49,479 nucleotides of DNA from Oceaniradius stylonematis (GCF_003149475.2 NZ_QFWV02000008.1:497658-547136), one strand, 5' to 3'. Positions 36,321 through 44,918 are shown, counted from the stretch's first letter. The notes: a model not told the origin generated them from the letters alone. Translations and numbers: made by a program.

Positions 36321-36836
36321 TCACCGGTCACCAAAGGCCGTCTTGAGCAGGTTGATCTGCGTGTTGACCGGATTGTCGGCGGAGATGTCGTCGAACCGGG
36401 CGGCATCGTCGGCGCCAAGATCGAGATCCATGCGCTGCATGCGCGCCTGCAGGCGCAGCGACCGGTGAACCAGCGCCCGGAACCGTTCGGGCAGATTGTT
36501 CCAGTTTTCCAGATCGGCAGCCGGCGAGATCGTGTCGAGGCGGATCTTGCTTTTTTCGCTGTCCACCTGGTCCGATGTCATTTCGCCGTTGGCGAGCGCC
36601 CGCTGCAGCAGCAGCCAGGATGCCATCTGCATGAGCCGGGTCGTCAGCCGCATCGACTCGGCCGCATAGAGCGTCGCCGTCGACCGGCCCAGCCGTTTGG
36701 CCTCCTTGCGGCCTTCCCCGTCCAGATAGGCCGCCGTTTCCTCGACCAGTTGCATCCCCTCGCCGTAAAGCTCGGTGAAGGACGACGATGCCACCTTGTG
36801 GTCGATGAAACGGATGGTGTTTGAGCCGCCTGACAT
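36321..36836 (-). CDS. rcdA: RcdA/DUF1465 cell-cycle adaptor
   Basis: 171-residue helical protein of the DUF1465 family. In Caulobacter RcdA is an adaptor that promotes ClpXP degradation of CtrA. The family stretch FIDHKVASSSFTELYGEGMQLVEETAAYLDG and ESMRLTTRLMQMASWLLLQRA are present. Start ATG 36836 gives MSGGSNTIRF. A full CtrA box lies about 100 bases upstream, matching the known feedback logic. Confidence 0.9.
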   Translation of the reverse strand: MSGGSNTIRFIDHKVASSSFTELYGEGMQLVEETAAYLDGEGRKEAKRLGRSTATLYAAESMRLTTRLMQMASWLLLQRALANGEMTSDQVDSEKSKIRLDTISPAADLENWNNLPERFRALVHRSLRLQARMQRMDLDLGADDAARFDDISADNPVNTQINLLKTAFGDR

Positions 36837-36937
36837 GCCGATCGATCCCTGCTGACGTTCGCAGGCACCTTTTGGCGCGCCGCGCTGCTGAACGCCACGA
36901 TTGTCCGACTTTTCGCACAGGAGGGCAAGCGCATCCT

Positions 36938-36953
36938 TAACGGAGGGTTAACG
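36938..36953. promoter_or_regulatory. CtrA binding site before rcdA
   Basis: TTAACGGAGGGTTAAC is an exact TTAA-N7-TTAAC match, 101 bases upstream of the rcdA start. Confidence 0.8.
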
Positions 36954-36985
36954 CCCCACGCCGCCGGTCCCATCCCAGATCAGGT

Positions 36986-37012
36986 AAAAAAAAGAGCCGT
37001 AAAAACGGCTCT
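36986..37012 (-). terminator. Rho-independent terminator, minus strand
   Basis: AGAGCCGT and ACGGCTCT pair perfectly around four bases, with eight T on the minus strand. It ends transcripts from the DUF1192 gene about 140 bases upstream. Confidence 0.92.
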
Positions 37013-37107
37013 CAGGAGTTAAACAGGGAGGCGTCAAACAAAGCAACGAAGTCACTCTGGTTGAATTCGAACAAAATTCGAACCATTCCAGTTAACACCC
37101 GTAAAGC

Positions 37108-37123
37108 TTAACACACGGTTAAC
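37108..37123. promoter_or_regulatory. Second CtrA binding site
   Basis: TTAACACACGGTTAAC, another exact TTAA-N7-TTAAC match. It lies just past the end of the DUF1192 gene and 96 bases before the minus-strand terminator, so no annotated start is close to it. Confidence 0.65.
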
Positions 37124-37152
37124 GGGTTTGCGAATTGGCCGGCACTGACGCA

Positions 37153-37341
37153 TTATTTTCGAAAAATTGCATCGGCGGCACTGCGCGTGACCGCGCGGGC
37201 GTCGATTTCGGCCTCGATCCGCGCGATTTCCTCGCGCAGGCGGTCGATAGTCCGTTCCAGCTCGTCGACCGACATCGACGCAATGTCCCGGCCGATCACA
37301 TGAGCGGCCGTCGAGGCCGTCTGCTTTTCATCGTCCATCAT
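37153..37341 (-). CDS. DUF1192 family small protein
   Basis: 62-residue charged helical protein, VDELERTIDRLREEIARIEAEIDARAVTRSAADAIFRK, a coiled coil typical of DUF1192 and almost always found beside the quinone reductase gene in Rhizobiales. GGAGGC precedes the ATG. Function unknown. Divergent from the reductase gene. Confidence 0.85.
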   Translation of the reverse strand: MMDDEKQTASTAAHVIGRDIASMSVDELERTIDRLREEIARIEAEIDARAVTRSAADAIFRK

Positions 37342-37426
37342 GTCCGCCTCCCAAATCTTCGCCTGTTGCCACTCGCAACCATCTCGTCAACAGACGCCCC
37401 AATTCCAGACCTCAGGATAATCAGAC

Positions 37427-38416
37427 ATGCCGCAAATGAACGCAATCGCCATCACGGAACCGGGTGGCCCCAAGGTCCTTCAACCCGTCCAGCGACCGAT
37501 CCCCGAACCCGGACCCGGCGAGGTGCGCATTGCAGTGCGCGCCGCGGGCGTGAACCGTCCGGACATGCTCCAGCGGCAGGGCGCCTACCCGCCGCCCAAG
37601 GGCGCAAGCGACCTGCCGGGGCTTGAAGTCTCCGGCACGATCGACGCGCTCGGCGAGGGCGTCTCGCGCTGGTCCGCCGGCAACCAGGTCTGCGCGCTGG
37701 TTCCCGGCGGCGGCTATGCGGAATATTGCATCGCCCATGCCAGCAATTGCCTGCCGCTGCCCGCCGGCTTCACCTTCACCGAAGCGGCCGCCGTTCCGGA
37801 AACCTTTTTCACCGTCTGGCACAATGTGTTCGAGCGCGGCGGCCTCGGGCGCGGCGAGACAATGCTGGTGCATGGCGGCGCATCGGGGATCGGCACGACC
37901 GCGATCCAGCTTGCCGTCGCCTTCGGGGCACGGGTGATCGTCACCGCGGGCACCGACGAAAAATGCAAGGCCTGCGTCGCGCTTGGTGCCCACCGGGCGA
38001 TCAACTATCGCAGCGAGGATTTCGTCGATGCGGTCAGGAACGCGACCGACGGGCACGGCGCCGACGTCATCCTCGACATGGTCGGCGGCGACTATATCGA
38101 CCGCAACTATTCGGCCGCAGCCATTGACGGGCGCATCGTCCAGATCGCCTTTCTGAAAGGCCGCAAAGCGGAGGCCGACTTCTCCAAGCTGATGATGAAG
38201 CGGCTGACGCATACCGGTTCGACGCTGCGCGCCCGCTCAGTCGAGTTCAAGGCACGGCTGGCCAGCGAACTGGACGAGGCCGTCTGGCCGCTTCTCGAAC
38301 AGCGCAAGGTCGCGCCGGTCATCGACATGATCTTCCCGCTCGCCGACGCATGGCGCGCCCATGAGCGGATGGAGGAAAGCGCCCACACCGGCAAGATCGT
38401 GCTCGACGTCGCCTGA
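37427..38416 (+). CDS. qor: NAD(P)H:quinone oxidoreductase, zinc-independent MDR family
   Basis: 329-residue medium-chain reductase (PIG3/QOR type) without the zinc-binding cysteines of alcohol dehydrogenases. Nucleotide-binding loop LVHGGASGIGTTAIQLA; catalytic domain start RAAGVNRPDMLQRQGAYPPP. Expected to reduce quinones with NADPH in the cytoplasm. Start ATG 37427; MNAIAI at 37436 is possible. Followed by a terminator. Confidence 0.9.
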   Translation: MPQMNAIAITEPGGPKVLQPVQRPIPEPGPGEVRIAVRAAGVNRPDMLQRQGAYPPPKGASDLPGLEVSGTIDALGEGVSRWSAGNQVCALVPGGGYAEYCIAHASNCLPLPAGFTFTEAAAVPETFFTVWHNVFERGGLGRGETMLVHGGASGIGTTAIQLAVAFGARVIVTAGTDEKCKACVALGAHRAINYRSEDFVDAVRNATDGHGADVILDMVGGDYIDRNYSAAAIDGRIVQIAFLKGRKAEADFSKLMMKRLTHTGSTLRARSVEFKARLASELDEAVWPLLEQRKVAPVIDMIFPLADAWRAHERMEESAHTGKIVLDVA

Positions 38417-38436
38417 GCCTCGGCAAAACAAGGAAG

Positions 38437-38458
38437 GCCGGGCGCATGGCCCGGTTTT
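38437..38458 (+). terminator. Likely terminator of qor
   Basis: CCGGGC (38438-38443) and GCCCGG (38449-38454) around a 5-base loop, then TTTT. Confidence 0.65.
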
Positions 38459-38486
38459 CATTTCTGATACGACGGGCAGCCTTTGA

Positions 38487-40673
38487 TCAGGAGCCTTCGA
38501 GCTGGCCGAGGCGCATGAACAGCGTCTCGCCGTTTGAGTCGTCCACGCCGTCATTGTCGGTGACCGCGAAGAAGTCGCCATTGGTGTCCACCGCGAGCCC
38601 CTCGACCTTGTCGAGCGCATAGCCGCCGAAGGCCGCCATATCGGGCAGAAGGTCGCGCACCTCTTCCTTGCTGACGACCGGAAGCTCACCGCCAAGTGCG
38701 GCCGGCTGCATCTCGGCCAGCGGCACGCGGAAAATCTTCTTCAGCGCGGCCGCAGCGCCGATCTGGTTGTCGCGCTCGATGATGTAGACATGGTCGCCAT
38801 GGGCGACGATCTCCGACAGGCCGACCCAGCCGGCGCCCTTTTGCTCGAGCGGATAGCGCACCGCGCCCCATTCTTCGGTTCCGGTGTTGTAGGCGACCAG
38901 CTTGACGAAACCGTCCTCGTCATCGGCCCATTCGCGCTGGATGGCGACCCACAGCGTATCGCCGACCCTGGTCACGCCTTCGGCGCCGAACCGCTTTTCG
39001 ACCGCCAGCAGTTCGGGCGGGAAAGCGACGCTTTCCTCGATCTCGCCATCGGCGTTCACATGGTAGAGCCCGTGCGGGATCATCCGGTCGGTGCGGCCTT
39101 CCGAGGCCAGCCAGAACCCGCCCTCTCCGTCCGGTGTGATGCCTTCCAGATCGAGAAGCTGGGCGTTGGCCCCGCCGCGCGTCACGCGCGTTGCCGCAAT
39201 GATCCGGGCCGGTGTCTGGTTGGCGTCGATCGTGAAGATCGTCGGCTGCATCGCGTAGAACGAGTCGTTGACAGCGTACAGAATGCCCGGCTGCTCGGGA
39301 TCGGCCGCCAGTCCCGACAGGGCGCCAAAGCCGACCGGGCGGCCCGCATCGTCCATCATCGAGCGGATCGTCGGATATTGCGCTTCACCCTCGCCCAGCT
39401 CGTAGATCGTGACATGGCTGCGCACGCCGCCATCCTCGATCAGGTCCACTTCATTGGCCACCGCCACGAGATTGCGTCCGGGGATGGCCACCGCGCCTTC
39501 CGGGCCCAGCGCCGTCGGCAGGATCTGCACCAGTTCCGGCTCGCCCTCCGGATTGTCCCGGTAGACGCCGATCACCGAGCCGCGTTCGCTGAGGAGGAAG
39601 ATGTGGGTCGCGCCACCGATCTCGGCGACCTCCATGCCCTCGGGCTCGACACCCTTGTTGCCGGAGCGACGCTCGGGATAGTGGCCGATCATCGCCACTT
39701 CATATTCAAACGAAAGGCCGCTTTCGTAGAGCGCGTCGCCGTCCTTGGAGAAGATGGTGAAGCCGCGCGATCCGCCTTCATAATCGCCCTCGTTCGCCGT
39801 GACGATCCGGTTCTCGTCCAGCCATTTCACCGCATCGGGCTCGCGGACGACGCCTTGGAGCGTGCCGTCGAAGGTCAGCGCGCGCTCTTCGTCGATATCG
39901 ACATTGTCGAGATCGACCGCGCCCGCGGAAAAGTGCGAGACGATCTCTCCGGTCTCGCCGTTGAAGATGGCGATATGGTTGTTCTCCTGCAGCGTGACGA
40001 CGACTTCATTGGCCGCGTTGATGTCGACGAACTCCGGCTCCGGATCATCGCCAGCCACCTCGGCCAGGCCGGTCAGATCGGCAACGACCCGGCTGTCGCA
40101 ATCGATCGCACTGCCATCGAGCGCAAAGGTGACGGCAAAGCCGGCCGGCATTTGCGGGATGACGCCGTCATCGAGGTCCTCGTCGCGCTCGTTCTCGATG
40201 GCGATCGCCACCAGCGAACCATCGGGCGACACGGCAACCGAATCGGGTTGACCGCCCAGATCGCAGCTATGGGCGACTTCACCCGAAGAAAGATCGACCG
40301 AAACGATCGTGCCGGACGGTTCGGTGTAGCTTTCCGACGTGTTCAGCCCGACAATGGCATGGCCGGCCCGCACGGCGACGGCGGTCGGCTCGCCGTCGAG
40401 CGCGACAAAGCCGGCGGCGGCCGGATTGGCCGGATCGGAAATGTCGATCATGCCGATGCCGCCCAGCGGGCTGTCCGAATAGACCAGCATCATGCCGTCC
40501 TCGGTCGCATCGATGATCTCGGCGGAGCTTTCGCTCTCCTGCCCCATTTCGCCGGGGATGTTCGCGTTGACCGGAAAGGAAGCGACACGGTTGAAGGCGT
40601 CGGCATGGGCGTGTGCCGCAAGGGCGGCGGACAAGGCGACAGCGGCGGCGGACGACAACAGGATTGTGCGCAT
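38487..40673 (-). CDS. Secreted phytase-like esterase/beta-propeller protein
   Basis: 728-residue exported protein. A signal peptide (MRTILLSSAAAVALSAALAAHAHA) precedes DAFNRVASFPV. The first half has repeated blades (SGTIVSVDLSSGEVAHSCDLGGQPDSVAVSPDGSLVAIAIENE style) of a beta-propeller; the second half (about 430-725) resembles the phytase-like domain with DLEGITPDGEGGFWLASEG, GAEGVTRVGDTLWVAIQREWAD and DKVEGLAVDTNGDFFAVTDNDG. Likely a periplasmic or surface phosphoester or ester hydrolase. Four Pho-box units lie 49 bases upstream, so phosphate starvation probably induces it. Confidence 0.82.
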   Translation of the reverse strand: MRTILLSSAAAVALSAALAAHAHADAFNRVASFPVNANIPGEMGQESESSAEIIDATEDGMMLVYSDSPLGGIGMIDISDPANPAAAGFVALDGEPTAVAVRAGHAIVGLNTSESYTEPSGTIVSVDLSSGEVAHSCDLGGQPDSVAVSPDGSLVAIAIENERDEDLDDGVIPQMPAGFAVTFALDGSAIDCDSRVVADLTGLAEVAGDDPEPEFVDINAANEVVVTLQENNHIAIFNGETGEIVSHFSAGAVDLDNVDIDEERALTFDGTLQGVVREPDAVKWLDENRIVTANEGDYEGGSRGFTIFSKDGDALYESGLSFEYEVAMIGHYPERRSGNKGVEPEGMEVAEIGGATHIFLLSERGSVIGVYRDNPEGEPELVQILPTALGPEGAVAIPGRNLVAVANEVDLIEDGGVRSHVTIYELGEGEAQYPTIRSMMDDAGRPVGFGALSGLAADPEQPGILYAVNDSFYAMQPTIFTIDANQTPARIIAATRVTRGGANAQLLDLEGITPDGEGGFWLASEGRTDRMIPHGLYHVNADGEIEESVAFPPELLAVEKRFGAEGVTRVGDTLWVAIQREWADDEDGFVKLVAYNTGTEEWGAVRYPLEQKGAGWVGLSEIVAHGDHVYIIERDNQIGAAAALKKIFRVPLAEMQPAALGGELPVVSKEEVRDLLPDMAAFGGYALDKVEGLAVDTNGDFFAVTDNDGVDDSNGETLFMRLGQLEGS

Positions 40674-40721
40674 GGTGGAAGCTCCCTCGGGTCAGCGATG
40701 GAGCCGTCTTTTCCCGGACCG

Positions 40722-40761
40722 GTGACAGTCGCGTGACGCTTTGATGAAACAAAGATGACTG
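40722..40761 (-). promoter_or_regulatory. Pho box array (PhoB binding)
   Basis: On the minus strand four 7-bp units follow at an exact 11-bp period: CAGTCAT, GTTTCAT, GCGTCAC, CTGTCAC. The PhoB half-site is CTGTCAT with 4-base spacers; the outer units match 6 of 7, the inner ones 5 and 4. The array ends 48 bases from the start at 40673. Confidence 0.7.
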
Positions 40762-40903
40762 TTCACAGCCATGCGCGGCATTGCACTCGGGCGCCGCGCG
40801 GCGTATATCGGCAAAATCTTCCGGACATTGGTGGCTCAGCCCACGCCCGCGACACCGGCGCGGACGAACGGCAAAGCTTTATTCGCACGAAAGGTTCACG
40901 CAG

Positions 40904-41617
40904 ATGGCAAACCAGCTTCTCATGCCCAAGGCGACCGCCGTTTGGCTGGTCGACAATACCGGCCTCACCTTCGACCAGATTGCCAGATTTTGTGCGCTGC
41001 ATCCGCTCGAGGTCAAGGCGATCGCCGACGAGGAAGCGGCGCAGGGCATCAAGGGGCTCGACCCGGTGACCACCGGCCAGCTTTCGCGCGAAGAGATCGA
41101 AAAGGGCGAAGCCGACCCCAACCATGTCCTCAAACTGTCCGATCCCAAGGTTCGCGTGCCGCAGGCCAAGCGCAAGGGCCCGCGCTATACGCCGGTCTCC
41201 AAGCGTCAGGACCGGCCCAACGCAATCCTGTGGCTGGTGCGCTACCATCCCGAGCTGAAGGACGCGCAGATCTCGCGTCTCGTCGGCACCACCAAGAACA
41301 CGATCGAACAGGTGCGCAACCGCACTCACTGGAACTCGGCCAATCTGCAGCCGGTCGATCCGGTGGCGCTCGGCCTGTGCTCGCAGATCGATCTGGACAT
41401 GGAAGTGCAGAAAGCCGCCAAGAACCGCCCGGCCGAGCCCGAACCCGAGGCCGGCGACACGCTGCTGCCCGCCGCTCAGACCGAATCCATGCCGGTCTTT
41501 CAAAGCGGCGACACGCATACGCCGGCGCCCGCGAGCGACGAGGACGAGATCGATGCCGATGCCGTCTTCGCCAAGCTCAACGCGCTGAAAAAGGACGATG
41601 AGGGCAAGGCGGAGTAA
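40904..41617 (+). CDS. trcR: TrcR (DUF1013) cell-cycle transcription factor
   Basis: 237-residue DUF1013 protein. In Caulobacter TrcR tracks with RNA polymerase and affects the cell cycle. Marks: MPKATAVWLVDNTGLTFDQIARFC (a helix-turn-helix-like start), KGPRYTPVSKRQDRPNAILWLVRYHPELKDAQISRLVGTTKNTIEQVRNRTHWN. The last 60 residues are an acidic tail. ATG 40904 is chosen for the family start MANQLLMPK. Confidence 0.9.
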   Translation: MANQLLMPKATAVWLVDNTGLTFDQIARFCALHPLEVKAIADEEAAQGIKGLDPVTTGQLSREEIEKGEADPNHVLKLSDPKVRVPQAKRKGPRYTPVSKRQDRPNAILWLVRYHPELKDAQISRLVGTTKNTIEQVRNRTHWNSANLQPVDPVALGLCSQIDLDMEVQKAAKNRPAEPEPEAGDTLLPAAQTESMPVFQSGDTHTPAPASDEDEIDADAVFAKLNALKKDDEGKAE

Positions 41618-41647
41618 CGGTCCGCCCCGGTCGTATGCGGCTCCAGG

Positions 41648-42193
41648 TCAGCCGGCGCAGCCTTGCGCAGCCGGAAAGGCTTGCCCGTGGTCGTAGCCGA
41701 CCAGACCGGCCAGCTCTTGGATGATCTCATCGTTGCCCGACGGATGAGCCAGAAGCCGGCGCGGATCGACCGGGCCGGGCAGCCGCAGGCGCCCGGCAGG
41801 CACCTGCCGGAAACCGAGCGGCGCGTAATAGGGCGCATCGCCCACCAGCAGCACGTAAGCGCTGCCCGGCGTCGCCGACGCGGCATCCACCGCGCGCCGC
41901 ACCAGCGCGCGCCCGAAACCCTGGTTCTTGTAGTCGGGCGCCACCGCCAGCGGCCCCAGCAGATGGCCGCGATGGCCGCTTTCCGCCGTGACGACCGGTG
42001 TCAGCCGCACAGAGCCGAGCAGATCGCCGCCCGGCGACAGGGCGACGAAGGAAAGCGCGGGATCGTGCGGTCCCTGCTCGCGCAGCCGGAATGCCGCGCG
42101 GGTGAAGCGGCCGGGCCCGAACGCCTCGGCATGCAGGGCTTCGATCGCGTCGGCGCACTCCGCCCGTTCGGGCGCAATAAGATGGTCGGTCAT
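41648..42193 (-). CDS. GNAT-family N-acetyltransferase
   Basis: 181-residue acetyltransferase. The acetyl-CoA pocket is LGPLAVAPDYKNQGFGRALVRRAVDAA and the later ALGFRQVPAG-type stretch follows as APLGFRQVPAG. Acceptor unknown. Similar proteins are common in Rhizobiales. Convergent with trcR, divergent from the transferase gene at 42453. Confidence 0.85.
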   Translation of the reverse strand: MTDHLIAPERAECADAIEALHAEAFGPGRFTRAAFRLREQGPHDPALSFVALSPGGDLLGSVRLTPVVTAESGHRGHLLGPLAVAPDYKNQGFGRALVRRAVDAASATPGSAYVLLVGDAPYYAPLGFRQVPAGRLRLPGPVDPRRLLAHPSGNDEIIQELAGLVGYDHGQAFPAAQGCAG

Positions 42194-42452
42194 GGGAAAA
42201 GGGTCCGGATACGGAAAAACGACGTCAGCAAGGGGCCGGAAAACCGGCAAAATTCATCGTCGTGGTCGTCGCATCGGGATCGTCAACATGATCGGATCGG
42301 GCTAGCACCGTGCACGCGGTCCGTAAAGCGAAAATGTCGGCGGGAACCGGATCGGTTGACGGTGCGTTCGCCATAGGGGCGGTGACCCTGAGCGCACTTT
42401 GTCCTATCTCCGGCCTGAGACGGCATACGGGACAGCAACGGAGGAAACGGCG

Positions 42453-43445
42453 ATGGGCCTGTTGATCGACGGCGAATGGCACGACCAGTGGTACGACACC
42501 AAAAAGACGAAGGGCCGTTTCGTCCGCAAGGATTCGTCTTTCCGAAACTGGGTGACGCCGGACGGTACGGCGGGGCCGGGCGGCGACAGCGGCTTTGAGG
42601 CGGAGGCCGGCCGCTATCACCTCTATGTGTCGCTGGCCTGCCCCTGGGCGCACCGCACGCTGATCTTTCGCAAGCTCAAAAAGCTCGAAGACATGATCGA
42701 TGTGTCCGTCGTCCACCACTTCATGGGCGATCAGGGCTGGACCTTCGAAACCGATGATGCGGCCACCGGGGACAGGCTGTTCGGCGCAGACCGTCTGCAC
42801 CAGATCTACACCCGCGCCAAATCGGACTATACCGGCCGGGTCACGGTCCCGGTGCTGTGGGACAAAAAGACCGGAACCATCGTCTCCAATGAATCCTCCG
42901 AAATCATCCGAATGTTCAATTCGGCGTTCGACGGACTGACCGGCGACACGCAGGATTTCTATCCCGAGGCGCTGCGCGCTGAGATCGATGCCGTCAACGA
43001 GCGCGTCTACGACACGGTCAACAACGGCGTCTACAAGTCCGGCTTCGCCACCACCCAGGACGCCTACGAGGAAGCGGTGACGCCGCTGTTCGAGACGCTG
43101 GATTGGCTGGAAGAGCGCCTGTCGCGGCAGCGCTATCTGGTCGGCGACCGGATCACCGAGGCGGACTGGCGGCTTTTCACGACGCTTGTGCGTTTCGACC
43201 CGGTCTATGTCGGCCACTTCAAATGCAACATCCGCCGCATCGCGGACTATCCGAACCTTTCGGCCTATACGCGCGAACTCTACCAGGTGCCCGGCGTCGC
43301 CGGGACGGTGAACATGCACCACATCAAGGCGCACTATTACGGCAGCCACGAAACGATCAATCCGACGCGCATCGTTCCCGCCGGGCCTGATATCGATTTT
43401 TCGGAACCGCACGGCCGCGACCGTCTGGACGCAAAAGCGGCCTGA
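42453..43445 (+). CDS. Glutathionyl-hydroquinone reductase (Xi-class GST)
   Basis: 330-residue enzyme of the YqjG/PcpF group that removes glutathione from glutathionyl-hydroquinones. The catalytic Cys63 is in SLACPWAHRTL, and SNESSEIIRMFNSAFD and a C-terminal helical domain follow. GGAGGAAA lies 5 bases before ATG 42453. Ends 6 bases from the convergent Nudix gene. Confidence 0.93.
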   Translation: MGLLIDGEWHDQWYDTKKTKGRFVRKDSSFRNWVTPDGTAGPGGDSGFEAEAGRYHLYVSLACPWAHRTLIFRKLKKLEDMIDVSVVHHFMGDQGWTFETDDAATGDRLFGADRLHQIYTRAKSDYTGRVTVPVLWDKKTGTIVSNESSEIIRMFNSAFDGLTGDTQDFYPEALRAEIDAVNERVYDTVNNGVYKSGFATTQDAYEEAVTPLFETLDWLEERLSRQRYLVGDRITEADWRLFTTLVRFDPVYVGHFKCNIRRIADYPNLSAYTRELYQVPGVAGTVNMHHIKAHYYGSHETINPTRIVPAGPDIDFSEPHGRDRLDAKAA

Positions 43446-43451
43446 CGCGCG

Positions 43452-43904
43452 TCACCAGCGTGCGGCCGGGGGATGCCCCGTCCGCCATTCCTCGATGCGC
43501 CGCCGGGTCGCCGGCGTCGTGCCTTCGGGCAGACCGTCGAGCGCAAAGAAGTCGGCGGCGGCGATCTCCCGGTCCGGCCGCTTGGGCGCGCGCCGTGTGA
43601 TGGTCCGGCACACATAGACCGCCACATGGTCGCGCCGCGACGCGCCGTTGTTGTGGAACAGGCCGTGCAGCACCATCTCGCCATCGACCACCACATTGCC
43701 CTCCTCGCGCACCTCGCGGATCACGCAGTCGAGCGCGGTCTCGCCCGGCTCCACGCCGCCGCCCGGCAGGTGCCAGCCGGGCACATAGGTGTGCCGGACC
43801 AGAAGCACGCGCTCGTCGGCATCGATCACCATGGCGCGGGCGCCCAGCGTGACCGGCCGGGTCAGGATGAAGAACAGGTGAAAAAGGCGCGTACGGAACG
43901 ACAT
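43452..43904 (-). CDS. Nudix hydrolase
   Basis: 150-residue Nudix protein. The box reads GGGVEPGETALDCVIREVREEGNV, matching GX5EX7REUXEE, but the conserved glycine near the end is Asn. The metal-binding REVREE glutamates are intact. A short hydrophobic N-terminus (FRTRLFHLFFILTRPVTLG) precedes it. Substrate unknown, a nucleoside diphosphate derivative by family. Confidence 0.88.
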   Translation of the reverse strand: MSFRTRLFHLFFILTRPVTLGARAMVIDADERVLLVRHTYVPGWHLPGGGVEPGETALDCVIREVREEGNVVVDGEMVLHGLFHNNGASRRDHVAVYVCRTITRRAPKRPDREIAAADFFALDGLPEGTTPATRRRIEEWRTGHPPAARW

Positions 43905-44003
43905 GGGCGGCTCGACGGCTCGATATGGGGCCGAATCGCCCGCCGGCCCGCACGCCGATCATGCCGGTTTTGACTTCCCGGAAAAACCCCTTACCAAGCC
44001 GCG

Positions 44004-44918
44004 ATGACTTTCTCGCTCGCCCATTTGTCGGACATCCATCTGGGGCCGTTGCCGGCGGTCTCTGCGCGCGAACTGATGTCCAAGCGGCTCACCGGCTATA
44101 TCAACTGGCATCGCGGCCGCGCCGGTGCGCTGGCAGAATCCACGCTCGAGCGGGTGACGCGCGCCGCCGCCGAGAGCGGCGCCGACCATATTGCCGTCAC
44201 CGGCGATCTGACCAACCTGGCGCTCGAGGCCGAATTGCGCGCCTCGGCGCTGTGGCTGGAAGAACTGGGTGTGCCCGACAGGGTCAGCATCGTGCCGGGC
44301 AATCATGACGCCTATGTGCGCGGCGCGCTCGACCGTGCCTTTCACGCCTGGGCGCCCTGGATGACCGGCGACGATGGGCGCGCGCCCGCCTCGAACGACG
44401 ACTTCCCGTTCGTCCGGGTGCGCGGCCCGGTCGCCATCATCGGCGCATCGAGCGCCGTGGCGACACCCGCCTTCGTCGCCGCCGGCCGGTTCGAGGGCGA
44501 ACAGGCGCGCAATCTGCGCAAAGCGCTCGAACAGGCGGGCAATGCCGGCCTGTTCCGCATCGTTCTCATCCACCATCCGCCGGTGCGCGGCGCGACGATC
44601 CCGCGAAAGCGGCTCTACGGCATCTCGCTCTTCCAGAACGTGATTGCCCAAGCCGGCGCGGAGCTCGTTCTGCACGGCCACACCCACCTCGCCCAGCGTC
44701 ACCAGATCGCCGGACCCGGTGGTGGGCGCGTGCCGGTGATCGGCGTGCCGGCGGCCGGCCAGTCCCCCGGCGCCAGGCGGCCGCCCGGCGCCTACAATCT
44801 GTTTTCGATCGACGGCGACCCGAAACGCTGGACCTGCACGCTGCAGGAATGGTCGGCGACGACCGGCACGGGTCCGCTGGAACTCACCGACAAGCGGGAC
44901 CTGCATCCCGGCGACTGA
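44004..44918 (+). CDS. Calcineurin-like metallophosphoesterase
   Basis: 304-residue cytoplasmic phosphoesterase with the five family blocks LAHLSDIHLG, VTGDLTN, VPGNHDAY, LIHHPP and LHGHTHL in order, so a two-metal site is complete. Related to cAMP/lipid-type phosphodiesterases (Icc/LpxH/CpdA group); the substrate cannot be told. Ends 13 bases from the convergent gene. Confidence 0.92.
   Translation: MTFSLAHLSDIHLGPLPAVSARELMSKRLTGYINWHRGRAGALAESTLERVTRAAAESGADHIAVTGDLTNLALEAELRASALWLEELGVPDRVSIVPGNHDAYVRGALDRAFHAWAPWMTGDDGRAPASNDDFPFVRVRGPVAIIGASSAVATPAFVAAGRFEGEQARNLRKALEQAGNAGLFRIVLIHHPPVRGATIPRKRLYGISLFQNVIAQAGAELVLHGHTHLAQRHQIAGPGGGRVPVIGVPAAGQSPGARRPPGAYNLFSIDGDPKRWTCTLQEWSATTGTGPLELTDKRDLHPGD

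Larger units (their letters stand above)
36837..37152. other. Regulatory interval between DUF1192 and rcdA genes
   Basis: Gene-free. It holds, from left, a CtrA box (36938-36953), the terminator of the DUF1192 transcript (36986-37012), a direct repeat ATTCGAAC (37067-37084), and a second CtrA box (37108-37123). Confidence 0.7.

Noticed and set aside
37064-37085. TTCGAA-type sequences suggesting a tRNA T-loop
   Set aside because: Two direct ATTCGAAC copies, but no acceptor stem, D-arm or anticodon arm can be folded around them.
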